NCBI RefSeq assembly: GCF_900451175.1
Contig: NZ_UGJJ01000003.1
Span: forward strand, 310,001-374,000
Length of the DNA: 64,000 nt
Direction: 5' to 3'
Source: Kingella potus
Lineage (GTDB): Bacteria; Pseudomonadota; Gammaproteobacteria; Burkholderiales; Neisseriaceae
This document shows, one piece after another, positions 25,203-32,412 of this stretch. Position numbers and translations under genes: made by a program. Every line of letters begins with the position of its first letter. The stretch's first letter is position 1. Below the pieces are notes generated by a model, which did no database searches, was not told the DNA's origin, and worked only from the letters and a program-made list of their open reading frames with translations.

Positions 25203-25340
25203 AGATTGCCGACATTGCCGTAAGTGATGCCGTCTGAAAGGCGGTCAGAAGCGATAGAGACTGGGTTTCAAGCTGTTTTGAACCGAACCGCGTACGTGAC
25301 GAAGCTACACGTCCTAAATTATGCAGGCTACGCTTTGCTG
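25203..25340. other. spacer with an AT-DUS and a degenerate REP
   Basis: An exact ATGCCGTCTGAA lies at 25227-25238, differing from the AG-DUS used elsewhere. A degenerate REP-like palindrome (CGTACGTGACGAAGCTACACGT) lies around 25290-25312. Confidence 0.5.
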
Positions 25341-25568
25341 CTAAAACAAATAAGCCTTTTCGGCATCCAGATGCCCCAAGCCTAATTCTTCTTTATTTAA
25401 ACCAAATGCCTCACTCTGTTCGACCAAAAGCGACATTACTTCATAAATTGCAAAATCATATCCCTTTTGCAGATCGCTATCCTCTTCAAAGGTATTGTTT
25501 TGATATTTATTAGAAATTTCGTTGATAACATCATTTAAGAAATTTTTGTAGATTTCTGCACTCATCAT
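25341..25568 (-). CDS. small acidic protein, possible orphan immunity protein
   Basis: A 75-residue AT-rich gene beginning MMSAEIYKNFLNDVINEI; the second Met is an alternative start. It is helical and acidic with no membrane segment, and I recognise no family. AAGGAT precedes it. Its place at the head of the Rhs-remnant array suggests an immunity or accessory gene left over from a lost toxin. Confidence 0.6.
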   Translation of the reverse strand: MMSAEIYKNFLNDVINEISNKYQNNTFEEDSDLQKGYDFAIYEVMSLLVEQSEAFGLNKEELGLGHLDAEKAYLF

Positions 25569-25701
25569 GGCAAATATCCTTTTCCTTGTAAGATACCTTA
25601 CAAAATACGTTTTTGCTCTTTTTGCCTAGACATGATGTCTTTGCAATTGTACTACCGCGCCGGTTTTACATCCCGACACGCGGCAGGCGGACAAACTTAT
25701 T

Positions 25702-25753
25702 GAGGCCGTCTGAAAACCGCAACGGCGGCAAAACCGCCTTTTCAGACGGCCTC
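25702..25753 (-). terminator. DUS-pair terminator behind folA
   Basis: GAGGCCGTCTGAAAA (25702-25716) and its complement (25739-25753) enclose a second small inverted repeat, GGCGG/CCGCC. It begins 11 bases beyond the folA stop. Confidence 0.75.
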
Positions 25754-25763
25754 GATACGGATT

Positions 25764-26252
25764 TCAAAGCCTGCGCACATAATGCACAAACGCATAATGC
25801 AAACCGTTTGCCGCCGTGCGTTCCTCGCGGGTGTTTTCCCGCCACAGAGCGGCATCGATTGCGGGGAAAAACGCATCGCCCTGCGGCCGCAGCGCGATTT
25901 CCGTAATCCGCAAATCCGAAGCCTGCGGCAGGGCTTCGCGGTAAATCTCGCCGCCGCCCATAACCACGGTTTCCGCTTCATCCGCACACAGCGCGAACGC
26001 GGCGGCAAGCGAAGAAACGGTTTGCGCACCTTCTGCGGCATAGCCCGCCTGGCGTGTAACCACAATATTGCGGCGGCCGGGCAGCGGCTTTTTCGGCAGC
26101 GATTCCCAGGTTTTGCGCCCCATAACCACCGGCTTGCCCAAAGTGTAGGCCTTGAAAAAGGCGAAATCCTCGGGCAGATGCCAGGGCATACGGTTGCCGA
26201 TACCGATCACGCCGTTTTCGGCGCAGGCGGCGATAAGGGTGATTTTCTGCAT
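25764..26252 (-). CDS. folA: dihydrofolate reductase
   Basis: NADPH-dependent reduction of dihydrofolate (162 residues, typical chromosomal DHFR). Active-site features are GIGNRMPWHLPEDFAFFK (with the catalytic acidic residue in LPEDF), VMGRKTWESLP, the cofactor loop PGRRNIVVTR and MGGGEIY. It is monocistronic and bounded by repeats; its host-like composition marks the right edge of the AT-rich accessory region. Confidence 0.96.
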   Translation of the reverse strand: MQKITLIAACAENGVIGIGNRMPWHLPEDFAFFKAYTLGKPVVMGRKTWESLPKKPLPGRRNIVVTRQAGYAAEGAQTVSSLAAAFALCADEAETVVMGGGEIYREALPQASDLRITEIALRPQGDAFFPAIDAALWRENTREERTAANGLHYAFVHYVRRL

Positions 26253-26412
26253 AACATTCCTTGAAACAGGTTTTCAGACGGCCGCGATTATAGCGTTTGC
26301 CGCGTTTTCCCCGCCGCGGCCGTTTTCAGACGGCCTTTCGGTTATAATTCCCGTTTGGCCTGTTTGTGCGGCAGCCGCCCGCGCAGGCCGTCTGAAACGG
26401 AACGGACTCCTA

Positions 26413-26871
26413 ATGAAACAAAAAATCATCGACCAAGCCCGCGCCAACGGCGCACAGGTAACCGCCCTGCGCGAACAGGTTTTGGACATTGTTTTGCAGC
26501 AGGAAGGCGTGATCAAAGCCTATCAGGTACTCTCGCTGATGCAGCAGCAAAGCCCCACCCCCGTCGCCCCGCCCACCGCCTACCGCGCCCTCGATTTCTG
26601 GGTGGAACAGGGCGTGCTGCACAAAATCACGGCGGTAAACGGCTATGTGCTGTGCAGCCACGCCCGCCACGACTGCAGCGAACACGGCCACGAAGACCAC
26701 ACCGGCCACAGCCACAGCGCGTTCATCCTCGTCTGCACCAAATGCGGCGCGGTAGACGAACAATCTCTGAGCAGGCAGTGGCAGGAATTGCAGCAGGCTT
26801 TGGGCGATACCGGCTTCGAAATGACGGAAAAACATTTGGTACTGACCGGAGTGTGCGCAAAATGTCATTAA
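26413..26871 (+). CDS. zur: zinc uptake regulator Zur (Fur family)
   Basis: A 152-residue Fur-family repressor. The N-terminal winged helix includes VTALREQVLDIVLQ and PTAYRALDFWVEQG. The dimer domain has a His-rich stretch, HARHDCSEHGHEDHTGHSHS, and two Cys pairs (CTKCG, CAKCH). This His-rich pattern and the linked CobW-type gene favour Zur over Fur or PerR. It overlaps the next gene by 10 bp, so the two are probably co-translated. Confidence 0.9.
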   Translation: MKQKIIDQARANGAQVTALREQVLDIVLQQEGVIKAYQVLSLMQQQSPTPVAPPTAYRALDFWVEQGVLHKITAVNGYVLCSHARHDCSEHGHEDHTGHSHSAFILVCTKCGAVDEQSLSRQWQELQQALGDTGFEMTEKHLVLTGVCAKCH

Positions 26872-27794
26872 AAAAAACCAAAGTCCACCTGATTTCCGGT
26901 TTCCTGGGCACAGGCAAAACCACCGCGCTCAAAAGTCTGATGGCGCAGAAAGACCCGAATGAAAAATGGGTGATTATTGTCAACGAGTTTGGCGAAATCG
27001 GCATCGACGGCGCGGTATTGAGCGACAACGGCATCCCCGTGGCCGAACTGGCGGGCGGCTGCCTGTGCTGCACCGCCGGTGCGCAACTGGGCGCAACCGT
27101 GCAGAAAATGCTGCGCGACGCACAGCCCGACCGCCTGTTGATCGAAGCCAGCGGGCTGGCACACGCCGCCGGCGTGATTGACGAACTCAAAGCCCCGCCC
27201 TTCGACAAAATGCTCGAAATCGCCGCCGTGTTTACCGTGGTCGATCCGCGCCAGTTTACCGACCCCGATTACGCCAACCAGGCTCTGTATAAAGACCAAA
27301 TCGGCGTGTGCGACGTATTGGTGGCCAGCAAAACCGATTTGTGCAGCCCCGAGCAGCTTGCCGGATTCCACGCCCAAGCCGCCAAGCTGTTTCCGCCCAA
27401 GGCCAAAGTGGCGGAAGTGCGGAACGCGCAGCTCGACATCCGCTGGCTGGACATCCCCGTTATCGAAAAACCGCGCTACCGCCTGAAAAGCGAATCTCTG
27501 CCCGACAACACCATGGGTTTCCAGTCGGAGGGCTACACCTTCCCCGCCGGATGCGATTTCGACGGCGAAAAGCTCACCGATTTTTTCAACCGGCTGCCGC
27601 AGATGGCCGAAGGGCTGGTGCGCGCCAAAGGCGTGTTCCAAGTGCTCGGCACCTGGGTGTGGCTCAACTGGGTGGACGGCCGCTGGGGCGCAAGCCAGGT
27701 CTCATGGCGGCGCGACAGCCGCTTCGAGCTGATTGCCAAATCGTTTGACGCGGATTTGATTGAAAAAACGCTCAACGACGCTTTGGAAAAATAA
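26862..27794 (+). CDS. CobW/ZNG1-type zinc-chaperone GTPase (COG0523)
   Basis: A 310-residue G3E-family GTPase. The P-loop GFLGTGKTT is at the N-terminus, NEFGEIGID follows, the metal-binding CxCC motif reads GGCLCC, and SKTDL is the G4 motif; a CobW C-terminal domain follows. COG0523 proteins under Zur control are thought to deliver zinc to target enzymes in deficiency. The overlap with zur argues for such a role here rather than cobalamin synthesis. Confidence 0.9.
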   Translation: MSLKKTKVHLISGFLGTGKTTALKSLMAQKDPNEKWVIIVNEFGEIGIDGAVLSDNGIPVAELAGGCLCCTAGAQLGATVQKMLRDAQPDRLLIEASGLAHAAGVIDELKAPPFDKMLEIAAVFTVVDPRQFTDPDYANQALYKDQIGVCDVLVASKTDLCSPEQLAGFHAQAAKLFPPKAKVAEVRNAQLDIRWLDIPVIEKPRYRLKSESLPDNTMGFQSEGYTFPAGCDFDGEKLTDFFNRLPQMAEGLVRAKGVFQVLGTWVWLNWVDGRWGASQVSWRRDSRFELIAKSFDADLIEKTLNDALEK

Positions 27795-27803
27795 GCCCCG
27801 CAC

Positions 27804-27843
27804 AGGCCGTCTGAAAAACGCCCCGCCCGTTTTCAGACGGCCT
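27804..27843 (+). terminator. DUS-pair terminator behind the CobW gene
   Basis: AGGCCGTCTGAAAAACG and CGTTTTCAGACGGCCT pair with one bulged A. Confidence 0.7.
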
Positions 27844-27902
27844 CCCCTTATGCGATAATCCGCCCGTTTCTTTACCGCTCCAACAACGAAAGTACCCACC
27901 AC

Positions 27903-28988
27903 ATGGCAGAAGACAAAAGCAAAGACAAAAGCAAAGACAAGCCGGCAGACAAAAGCAAGGCTCTAGAAGCCGCATTGGCACAGATAGAAAAACAGTTCGG
28001 CAAAGGCTCCGTGATGAAAATGGACGGCAGCAGCGACACCGAAGACTTGCAGGTCATCTCCACCGGCTCGCTCGGCCTCGACCTCGCCCTCGGCGTGGGC
28101 GGCCTGCCGCGCGGGCGCATCGTCGAAATCTTCGGCCCCGAATCTTCCGGCAAAACCACCCTCTGTCTGGAAACCATCGCCCAATGCCAGAAGGCGGGCG
28201 GCGTATGCGCCTTTATCGACGCGGAAAACGCCTTCGACCCCGTTTACGCCCGCGCCCTCGGCGTGAAAGTGGAAGAGCTGCTGGTATCCCAGCCCGACAC
28301 CGGCGAACAGGCTCTGGAAATCTGCGACATGCTGGTACGCTCCGGCGGCGTGGACATGGTGGTGGTCGATTCGGTGGCCGCGCTGGTGCCCAAAGCCGAA
28401 ATCGAAGGCGATATGGGCGACAGCCACGTCGGTTTGCAGGCGCGCCTGATGAGCCAGGCTCTGCGCAAACTGACCGGCCACATCAAAAAAACCAACACCC
28501 TCGTCGTATTCATCAACCAGCTCCGCATGAAAATCGGCGTAACGTACGGCAATCCCGAAACCACCACCGGCGGCAACGCGCTGAAATTCTACTCTTCCGT
28601 GCGCATCGACATACGCGGCACGCAGCAGATTAAAAAAGGCGACGAAAGCCCCATCGGCAAGGAAACCAAAGTCAAAGTCATCAAAAACAAAGTCGCGCCG
28701 CCTTTCCGCACTGCCGAATTCGACATCCTCTACGGCGAAGGCATCAGCTGGGAGAGCGAGCTGATCGAAATCGGTGTCAAGCTGAACATCATCGCCAAAG
28801 CGGGCGCATGGTACAGCTACAACGGCGCGAAAATCGGACAGGGCAAAGAAAACGTCCGCGTCTGGCTGAAAGAAAATCCCGAAGTCGCCAACGAAATCGA
28901 AGCAAAAATCCGCGAAACAGCCGGCACCGATCTCAAAATCACCGAAGGCACGCGCGACGAGACCGACGGCGAAGAACCCGAAGAATAA
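27903..28988 (+). CDS. recA: recombinase RecA
   Basis: Strand-exchange and LexA-type coprotease ATPase, 361 residues. Walker A GPESSGKTT, Walker B VVVDSVAAL, loop L2 region NPETTTGGNALKFY and the C-terminal acidic tail are intact. An unusual lysine-rich start, KSKDKSKDKPADKSK, precedes the conserved core; it is a local repeat and probably disordered. Natural transformation using the many DUS depends on RecA. Confidence 0.98.
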   Translation: MAEDKSKDKSKDKPADKSKALEAALAQIEKQFGKGSVMKMDGSSDTEDLQVISTGSLGLDLALGVGGLPRGRIVEIFGPESSGKTTLCLETIAQCQKAGGVCAFIDAENAFDPVYARALGVKVEELLVSQPDTGEQALEICDMLVRSGGVDMVVVDSVAALVPKAEIEGDMGDSHVGLQARLMSQALRKLTGHIKKTNTLVVFINQLRMKIGVTYGNPETTTGGNALKFYSSVRIDIRGTQQIKKGDESPIGKETKVKVIKNKVAPPFRTAEFDILYGEGISWESELIEIGVKLNIIAKAGAWYSYNGAKIGQGKENVRVWLKENPEVANEIEAKIRETAGTDLKITEGTRDETDGEEPEE

Positions 28989-29084
28989 GGCGCAGAGGCC
29001 GTCTGAAAACATTGCCGGCATCCCTTGCCGGCAGCATCCTGCACGACAGGCGGCGACGGCCCGCCGCAATACACGGAAAGCACT

Positions 29085-29213
29085 ATGCAGAATTTTCTCT
29101 TTATCTTTACCGCCCTTACCGTTTGCGCCTTCATCGCCGCAGGTATCTATTTTCTGTCCGGCGCGATAAAGGAAGGCCGTGAGGAACGCGCACGCAGCCG
29201 CAGCAACCATTAA
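29085..29213 (+). CDS. small single-pass membrane protein
   Basis: A 42-residue protein: a hydrophobic helix LFIFTALTVCAFIAAGIYFL, then a basic tail EGREERARSRSNH. GGAAAG lies upstream of the ATG and a DUS terminator follows 4 bp after the stop, so it looks like a real short gene. The function is unknown. Confidence 0.65.
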   Translation: MQNFLFIFTALTVCAFIAAGIYFLSGAIKEGREERARSRSNH

Positions 29214-29217
29214 ACAC

Positions 29218-29257
29218 AGGCCGTCTGAAAACGCATTGCACACTTTTCAGACGGCCT
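29218..29257 (+). terminator. DUS-pair terminator
   Basis: AGGCCGTCTGAAAA (29218-29231) pairs with its complement (29244-29257) and is followed by a T-run. Confidence 0.8.
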
Positions 29258-29402
29258 TTTTAAAACCCGTCTGCCCGCTCCGGCAGCAGCCGTGCCGGAG
29301 ACAACAGACAAACGGTTTGCGCAGCCCGCAGCAGCCGCCTGCTTTTCAGACGGCCTGTCCGAATGCGCCCCACCCCGCCCGTTCCGTAGAAAGGAGTTTC
29401 CT

Positions 29403-29807
29403 ATGTACTGGTTTGTCGCCGCCGTGGCCGTATTCGTTTTGGAAATGTTTACCGGCACACTGTATCTGCTGATTGCCGGTGCGGCATTGGCCGGTGCGGG
29501 CATTGCATCCTTTCTGTTTCACGGGCAGACCGTCCCCATCCTTACCGCTGCCTTTCTGTCCGCCGTCGGACTGTTCTGGCTGCACCGCCGCCTGCAACGG
29601 CGCACACCCGCCGCCCGCGCCGCCAACGATCTCGACATCGGCCAAAGCGTGAAAATCCTGCGCCGCCTGCACGGCGCGGAATACGAAGTCGCCTACCGCG
29701 GCACCGTTTGGCACGCGCGCATCGAAGGCGGCGAACCCGAATCCGGATTTGCCGTTATCGGCGGCAAAGACGGCAACACCCTGCTTATCCACCCCGACCA
29801 ACCCTAA
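29403..29807 (+). CDS. NfeD-like membrane protein
   Basis: A 134-residue protein with an N-terminal membrane part (FVAAVAVFVLEMF, LLIAGAALAGAGIASFLF and ILTAAFLSAVGLFWL) and a C-terminal soluble OB-like NfeD domain (GQSVKILRRLHGAEYEVAYRG, HPDQP end). AAAGGAG lies before the ATG. It sits 9 bp ahead of the SPFH gene, the conserved NfeD/stomatin pairing linked to membrane-protein quality control. Confidence 0.88.
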   Translation: MYWFVAAVAVFVLEMFTGTLYLLIAGAALAGAGIASFLFHGQTVPILTAAFLSAVGLFWLHRRLQRRTPAARAANDLDIGQSVKILRRLHGAEYEVAYRGTVWHARIEGGEPESGFAVIGGKDGNTLLIHPDQP

Positions 29808-29816
29808 GGAGCCTTT

Positions 29817-30788
29817 ATGGGACTTTTAAGCCTACCGCTGATTATTCTCGCCGCCGTCGTCATATTCGGTTTCAAAGCCATCTGCATCGTGCCGCAGCAG
29901 GAAGCCTACGTTGTCGAGCGTTTGGGAAAATTCCGCGCCGTTCTCGATCCCGGCCTCAACTTCCTCATCCCGTTTTTCGACCGCGTCGCCTACAAGCACA
30001 CCCAAAAAGAAATCCCGCTGGACGTACCCAGCCAGGTCTGCATTACCCGCGACAATACCCAGCTTACCGTAGACGGCATCATCTATTTCCAAGTAACCGA
30101 TCCCAAGCTCGCCTCCTACGGTTCGAGCAACTACATCATGGCCATCACCCAGCTTGCGCAAACCACCCTGCGTTCGGTGATCGGCCGCATGGAGCTGGAC
30201 AAAACCTTTGAAGAACGCGACGAAATCAACCGCATCGTCGTGGCCGCACTCGACGAAGCCGCCATATCGTGGGGCGTGAAAGTGCTGCGCTACGAAATCA
30301 AAGACCTTATCCCGCCGCAGGAAATCCTGCGCTCCATGCAGGCGCAGATTACCGCCGAACGCGAAAAACGCGCCCGCATCGCCGAATCCGAAGGCCGCAA
30401 AATCGAACAAATCAACCTCGCCGTCGGCCGCCGCGAAGCCGAAATCCAGCAGTCCGAAGGCGAGGCGCAGGCCGCAGTCAATGCTTCCAACGGTGAAAAA
30501 ACCGCCAAAATCAATCTGGCCCAGGGTGAAGCCGAAGCCATCCGCCTCGTTGCCCAGGCCAGCGCGGATGCCATCCGTACCGTGGCCGAAGCCATCCGCA
30601 CCGAAGGCGGAGACGAAGCGGTCAAGCTGAAAGTGGCCGAACAATATGTCGAAGCCTTTGCCAAACTCGCCAAAGAAAGCAATACCCTGATCATGCCGGC
30701 CAACGTGGCCGATATAGGCGGCCTGGTATCGGCGGGGCTGAAAATCGCCGAAGGCAGCCGGACAGCCGGCACAGCCAAAGCCGGATAA
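29817..30788 (+). CDS. SPFH/band 7 (stomatin, QmcA-like) protein
   Basis: A 323-residue membrane-anchored scaffold protein. One N-terminal membrane helix (LSLPLIILAAVVIFGFKA) is followed by the band 7 domain (VPQQEAYVVERLGKF, DPGLNFLIPFFDRVAY) and a long charged coiled coil from about residue 180 (AEREKRARIAESEGRK). Family members oligomerise into ring-like membrane microdomains, often around FtsH/HflKC-type proteases. AAGGAG precedes the start; it is the second gene of the unit with nfeD. Confidence 0.93.
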   Translation: MGLLSLPLIILAAVVIFGFKAICIVPQQEAYVVERLGKFRAVLDPGLNFLIPFFDRVAYKHTQKEIPLDVPSQVCITRDNTQLTVDGIIYFQVTDPKLASYGSSNYIMAITQLAQTTLRSVIGRMELDKTFEERDEINRIVVAALDEAAISWGVKVLRYEIKDLIPPQEILRSMQAQITAEREKRARIAESEGRKIEQINLAVGRREAEIQQSEGEAQAAVNASNGEKTAKINLAQGEAEAIRLVAQASADAIRTVAEAIRTEGGDEAVKLKVAEQYVEAFAKLAKESNTLIMPANVADIGGLVSAGLKIAEGSRTAGTAKAG

Positions 30789-30812
30789 GCCGCAAGGCAT
30801 CCGCAACAGAAA

Positions 30813-30852
30813 AGGCCGTCTGAAAACGCCCGACAGGGTTTTCAGACGGCCT
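30813..30852 (+). terminator. DUS-pair terminator behind the SPFH gene
   Basis: A fifteen-base DUS arm (30813-30827) and its exact complement (30838-30852). Confidence 0.8.
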
Positions 30853-30880
30853 CCTGCATGGTTTCACGCTGACGGACTGT

Positions 30881-30910
30881 GTAGGGTGTGTGGCACAGCC
30901 ACGCACGCGG
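30881..30910 (+). repeat. GTAG-type REP palindrome
   Basis: GTAGGGTGTG, core TGGCACAGCCA, end CGCACGCGG. This is the standard form of the family distributed through the window's spacers. Confidence 0.85.
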
Positions 30911-31023
30911 CTTGGGTATTCAGACGACGGCCTCCATGTCTGCATAACATAAAACTACGGCGGAAAATCGGGCGCGTACGCCGCTTGGGCAGCCGCACCC
31001 TGCGGCGGTCGGAAACGGACAAT

Positions 31024-31055
31024 AGGCCGTCTGAAAACAGGTTTTCAGACGGCCT
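31024..31055 (-). terminator. DUS-pair terminator behind pqiA
   Basis: A fifteen-base DUS arm (31024-31038) with its complement (31041-31055) across two bases, 18 bases beyond the pqiA stop. Confidence 0.8.
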
Positions 31056-31072
31056 TCCGGTATCCGCAGCGT

Positions 31073-32359
31073 TTAAGGTTTGCCGTTCGCGCCGCATTTG
31101 TCCCACAGCAGACGGGGGTCGAAATAGTGGGCGGAGAGCATGGTCAGCAGGACGACGAGGCAGAAATAGAGCGAAGCCGGGCCCGGGGTTACGCGGGCTA
31201 TAGAGGTGTGGAACGCGCTCATCAGGATGATGACGACGAAAATATCGATCATCGACCAGCGGCCGATTTTTTCGGTGATACGGTAAACCAGGGAAACTTT
31301 CTCCACCGGCCACGGCACGCCGAAACGGGCGCACGCCAGCAGGATGCCCATAATGCAGATTTTCAGCACCGGAATCATGATGCTCGCGCTGAAAATAATC
31401 GCGGCTATCGCGCGGTCGCCGCTGTCCCACATAAAGATGATGCCGCCCATGATGGTGCTGATTTCGGTAACGGTGGGATTGGACGAAATCATAATGGGCA
31501 GGGTGTTGGCCGGAATATAGAACACCGCCGCCGCCAGCAGGAAGGCGAGCGACAGGCGCAGGCTGTGCGGGCGGCGGGCAAACAAGGCGGTGCCGCACAC
31601 GGCGCACACATCCTCTTCAGACGGCCTGAAACAGCGGCAGCGGCTGCAACAGATTTTGCCGCTGTTGTCGGAATAAATGGTGGTGTGGCCGTGCAGCAGG
31701 TGGATTTGGTAATACACCCAGTGTTCCGGCACGGCCAGCGTGGTGCGCAGCAGCAGCAGCACCATCGGAAACATCAGCCAGAAGGCCGCGCCGAATTCGA
31801 CGCGCACCACATCGCCCAGCTTGATATAGGCCACAAGGGTGGAGATAAGGAACACATCGGCCATCACCCATGCACGCAGGCGCACCATCGTGCGCGTGGC
31901 GGCAATCAGCCCGGGCAGCGGCTTTTCAATCTGCAATGCGCCGTAAACATACAGGCACAGCAGCAGAAACAGCAGCGGCAGGCCGAAGGTAAAGACAAAC
32001 ATCACTTCGGCGAGAAAGCCGAAATCCTGCAACACCAGTATTTTGAGCATAAACGGCAGCGTCAGCCGCTCGTATACGCCCACGGTGGACACGGTAACAA
32101 ACATACTGCCGTATACGCACAGCAGCAGAATCAGCGTGGCGCAGGCAAGCGCGGCAGGCATGAGGAAAGGCGCGGTTTCCACGCGTACGAGTTCGTGGCC
32201 ACAGCGCGGGCAGTCGGCCTGGCGGCCTTGTTTCAGATCGGGTACGGCGGTGCGCAGGCCGCATTCCGGGCAGTCGATGACGTGTGCGGGCATGGCGACG
32301 CGGCGCAGAAAGCCGCGCCGTTGCCAGCGGCGCAGGGAGCGGGCGGCGGAATCAGTCAT
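31073..32359 (-). CDS. pqiA: paraquat-inducible protein A (PqiA/LetA family)
   Basis: A 428-residue inner-membrane protein with two tandem PqiA modules. Each begins with a zinc-ribbon-like Cys motif (CPECGLR...CPRCGHEL near residue 30; CSRCRCF...CAVCGTAL near residue 240) followed by about four membrane helices. The family works with MCE-domain proteins (PqiB/LetB) in lipid transport across the envelope. No pqiB/MCE gene adjoins here, so the partner must be elsewhere. The start at MTDSAARS (32359) is preferred to an upstream Met. An internal DUS encodes RPSEE in the second ribbon. Confidence 0.92.
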   Translation of the reverse strand: MTDSAARSLRRWQRRGFLRRVAMPAHVIDCPECGLRTAVPDLKQGRQADCPRCGHELVRVETAPFLMPAALACATLILLLCVYGSMFVTVSTVGVYERLTLPFMLKILVLQDFGFLAEVMFVFTFGLPLLFLLLCLYVYGALQIEKPLPGLIAATRTMVRLRAWVMADVFLISTLVAYIKLGDVVRVEFGAAFWLMFPMVLLLLRTTLAVPEHWVYYQIHLLHGHTTIYSDNSGKICCSRCRCFRPSEEDVCAVCGTALFARRPHSLRLSLAFLLAAAVFYIPANTLPIMISSNPTVTEISTIMGGIIFMWDSGDRAIAAIIFSASIMIPVLKICIMGILLACARFGVPWPVEKVSLVYRITEKIGRWSMIDIFVVIILMSAFHTSIARVTPGPASLYFCLVVLLTMLSAHYFDPRLLWDKCGANGKP

Positions 32360-32412
32360 GGTGTGCGGAAGCAAAAGCAAAGGGGCGGATTATACGGCTT
32401 TTGCCTATGCAG

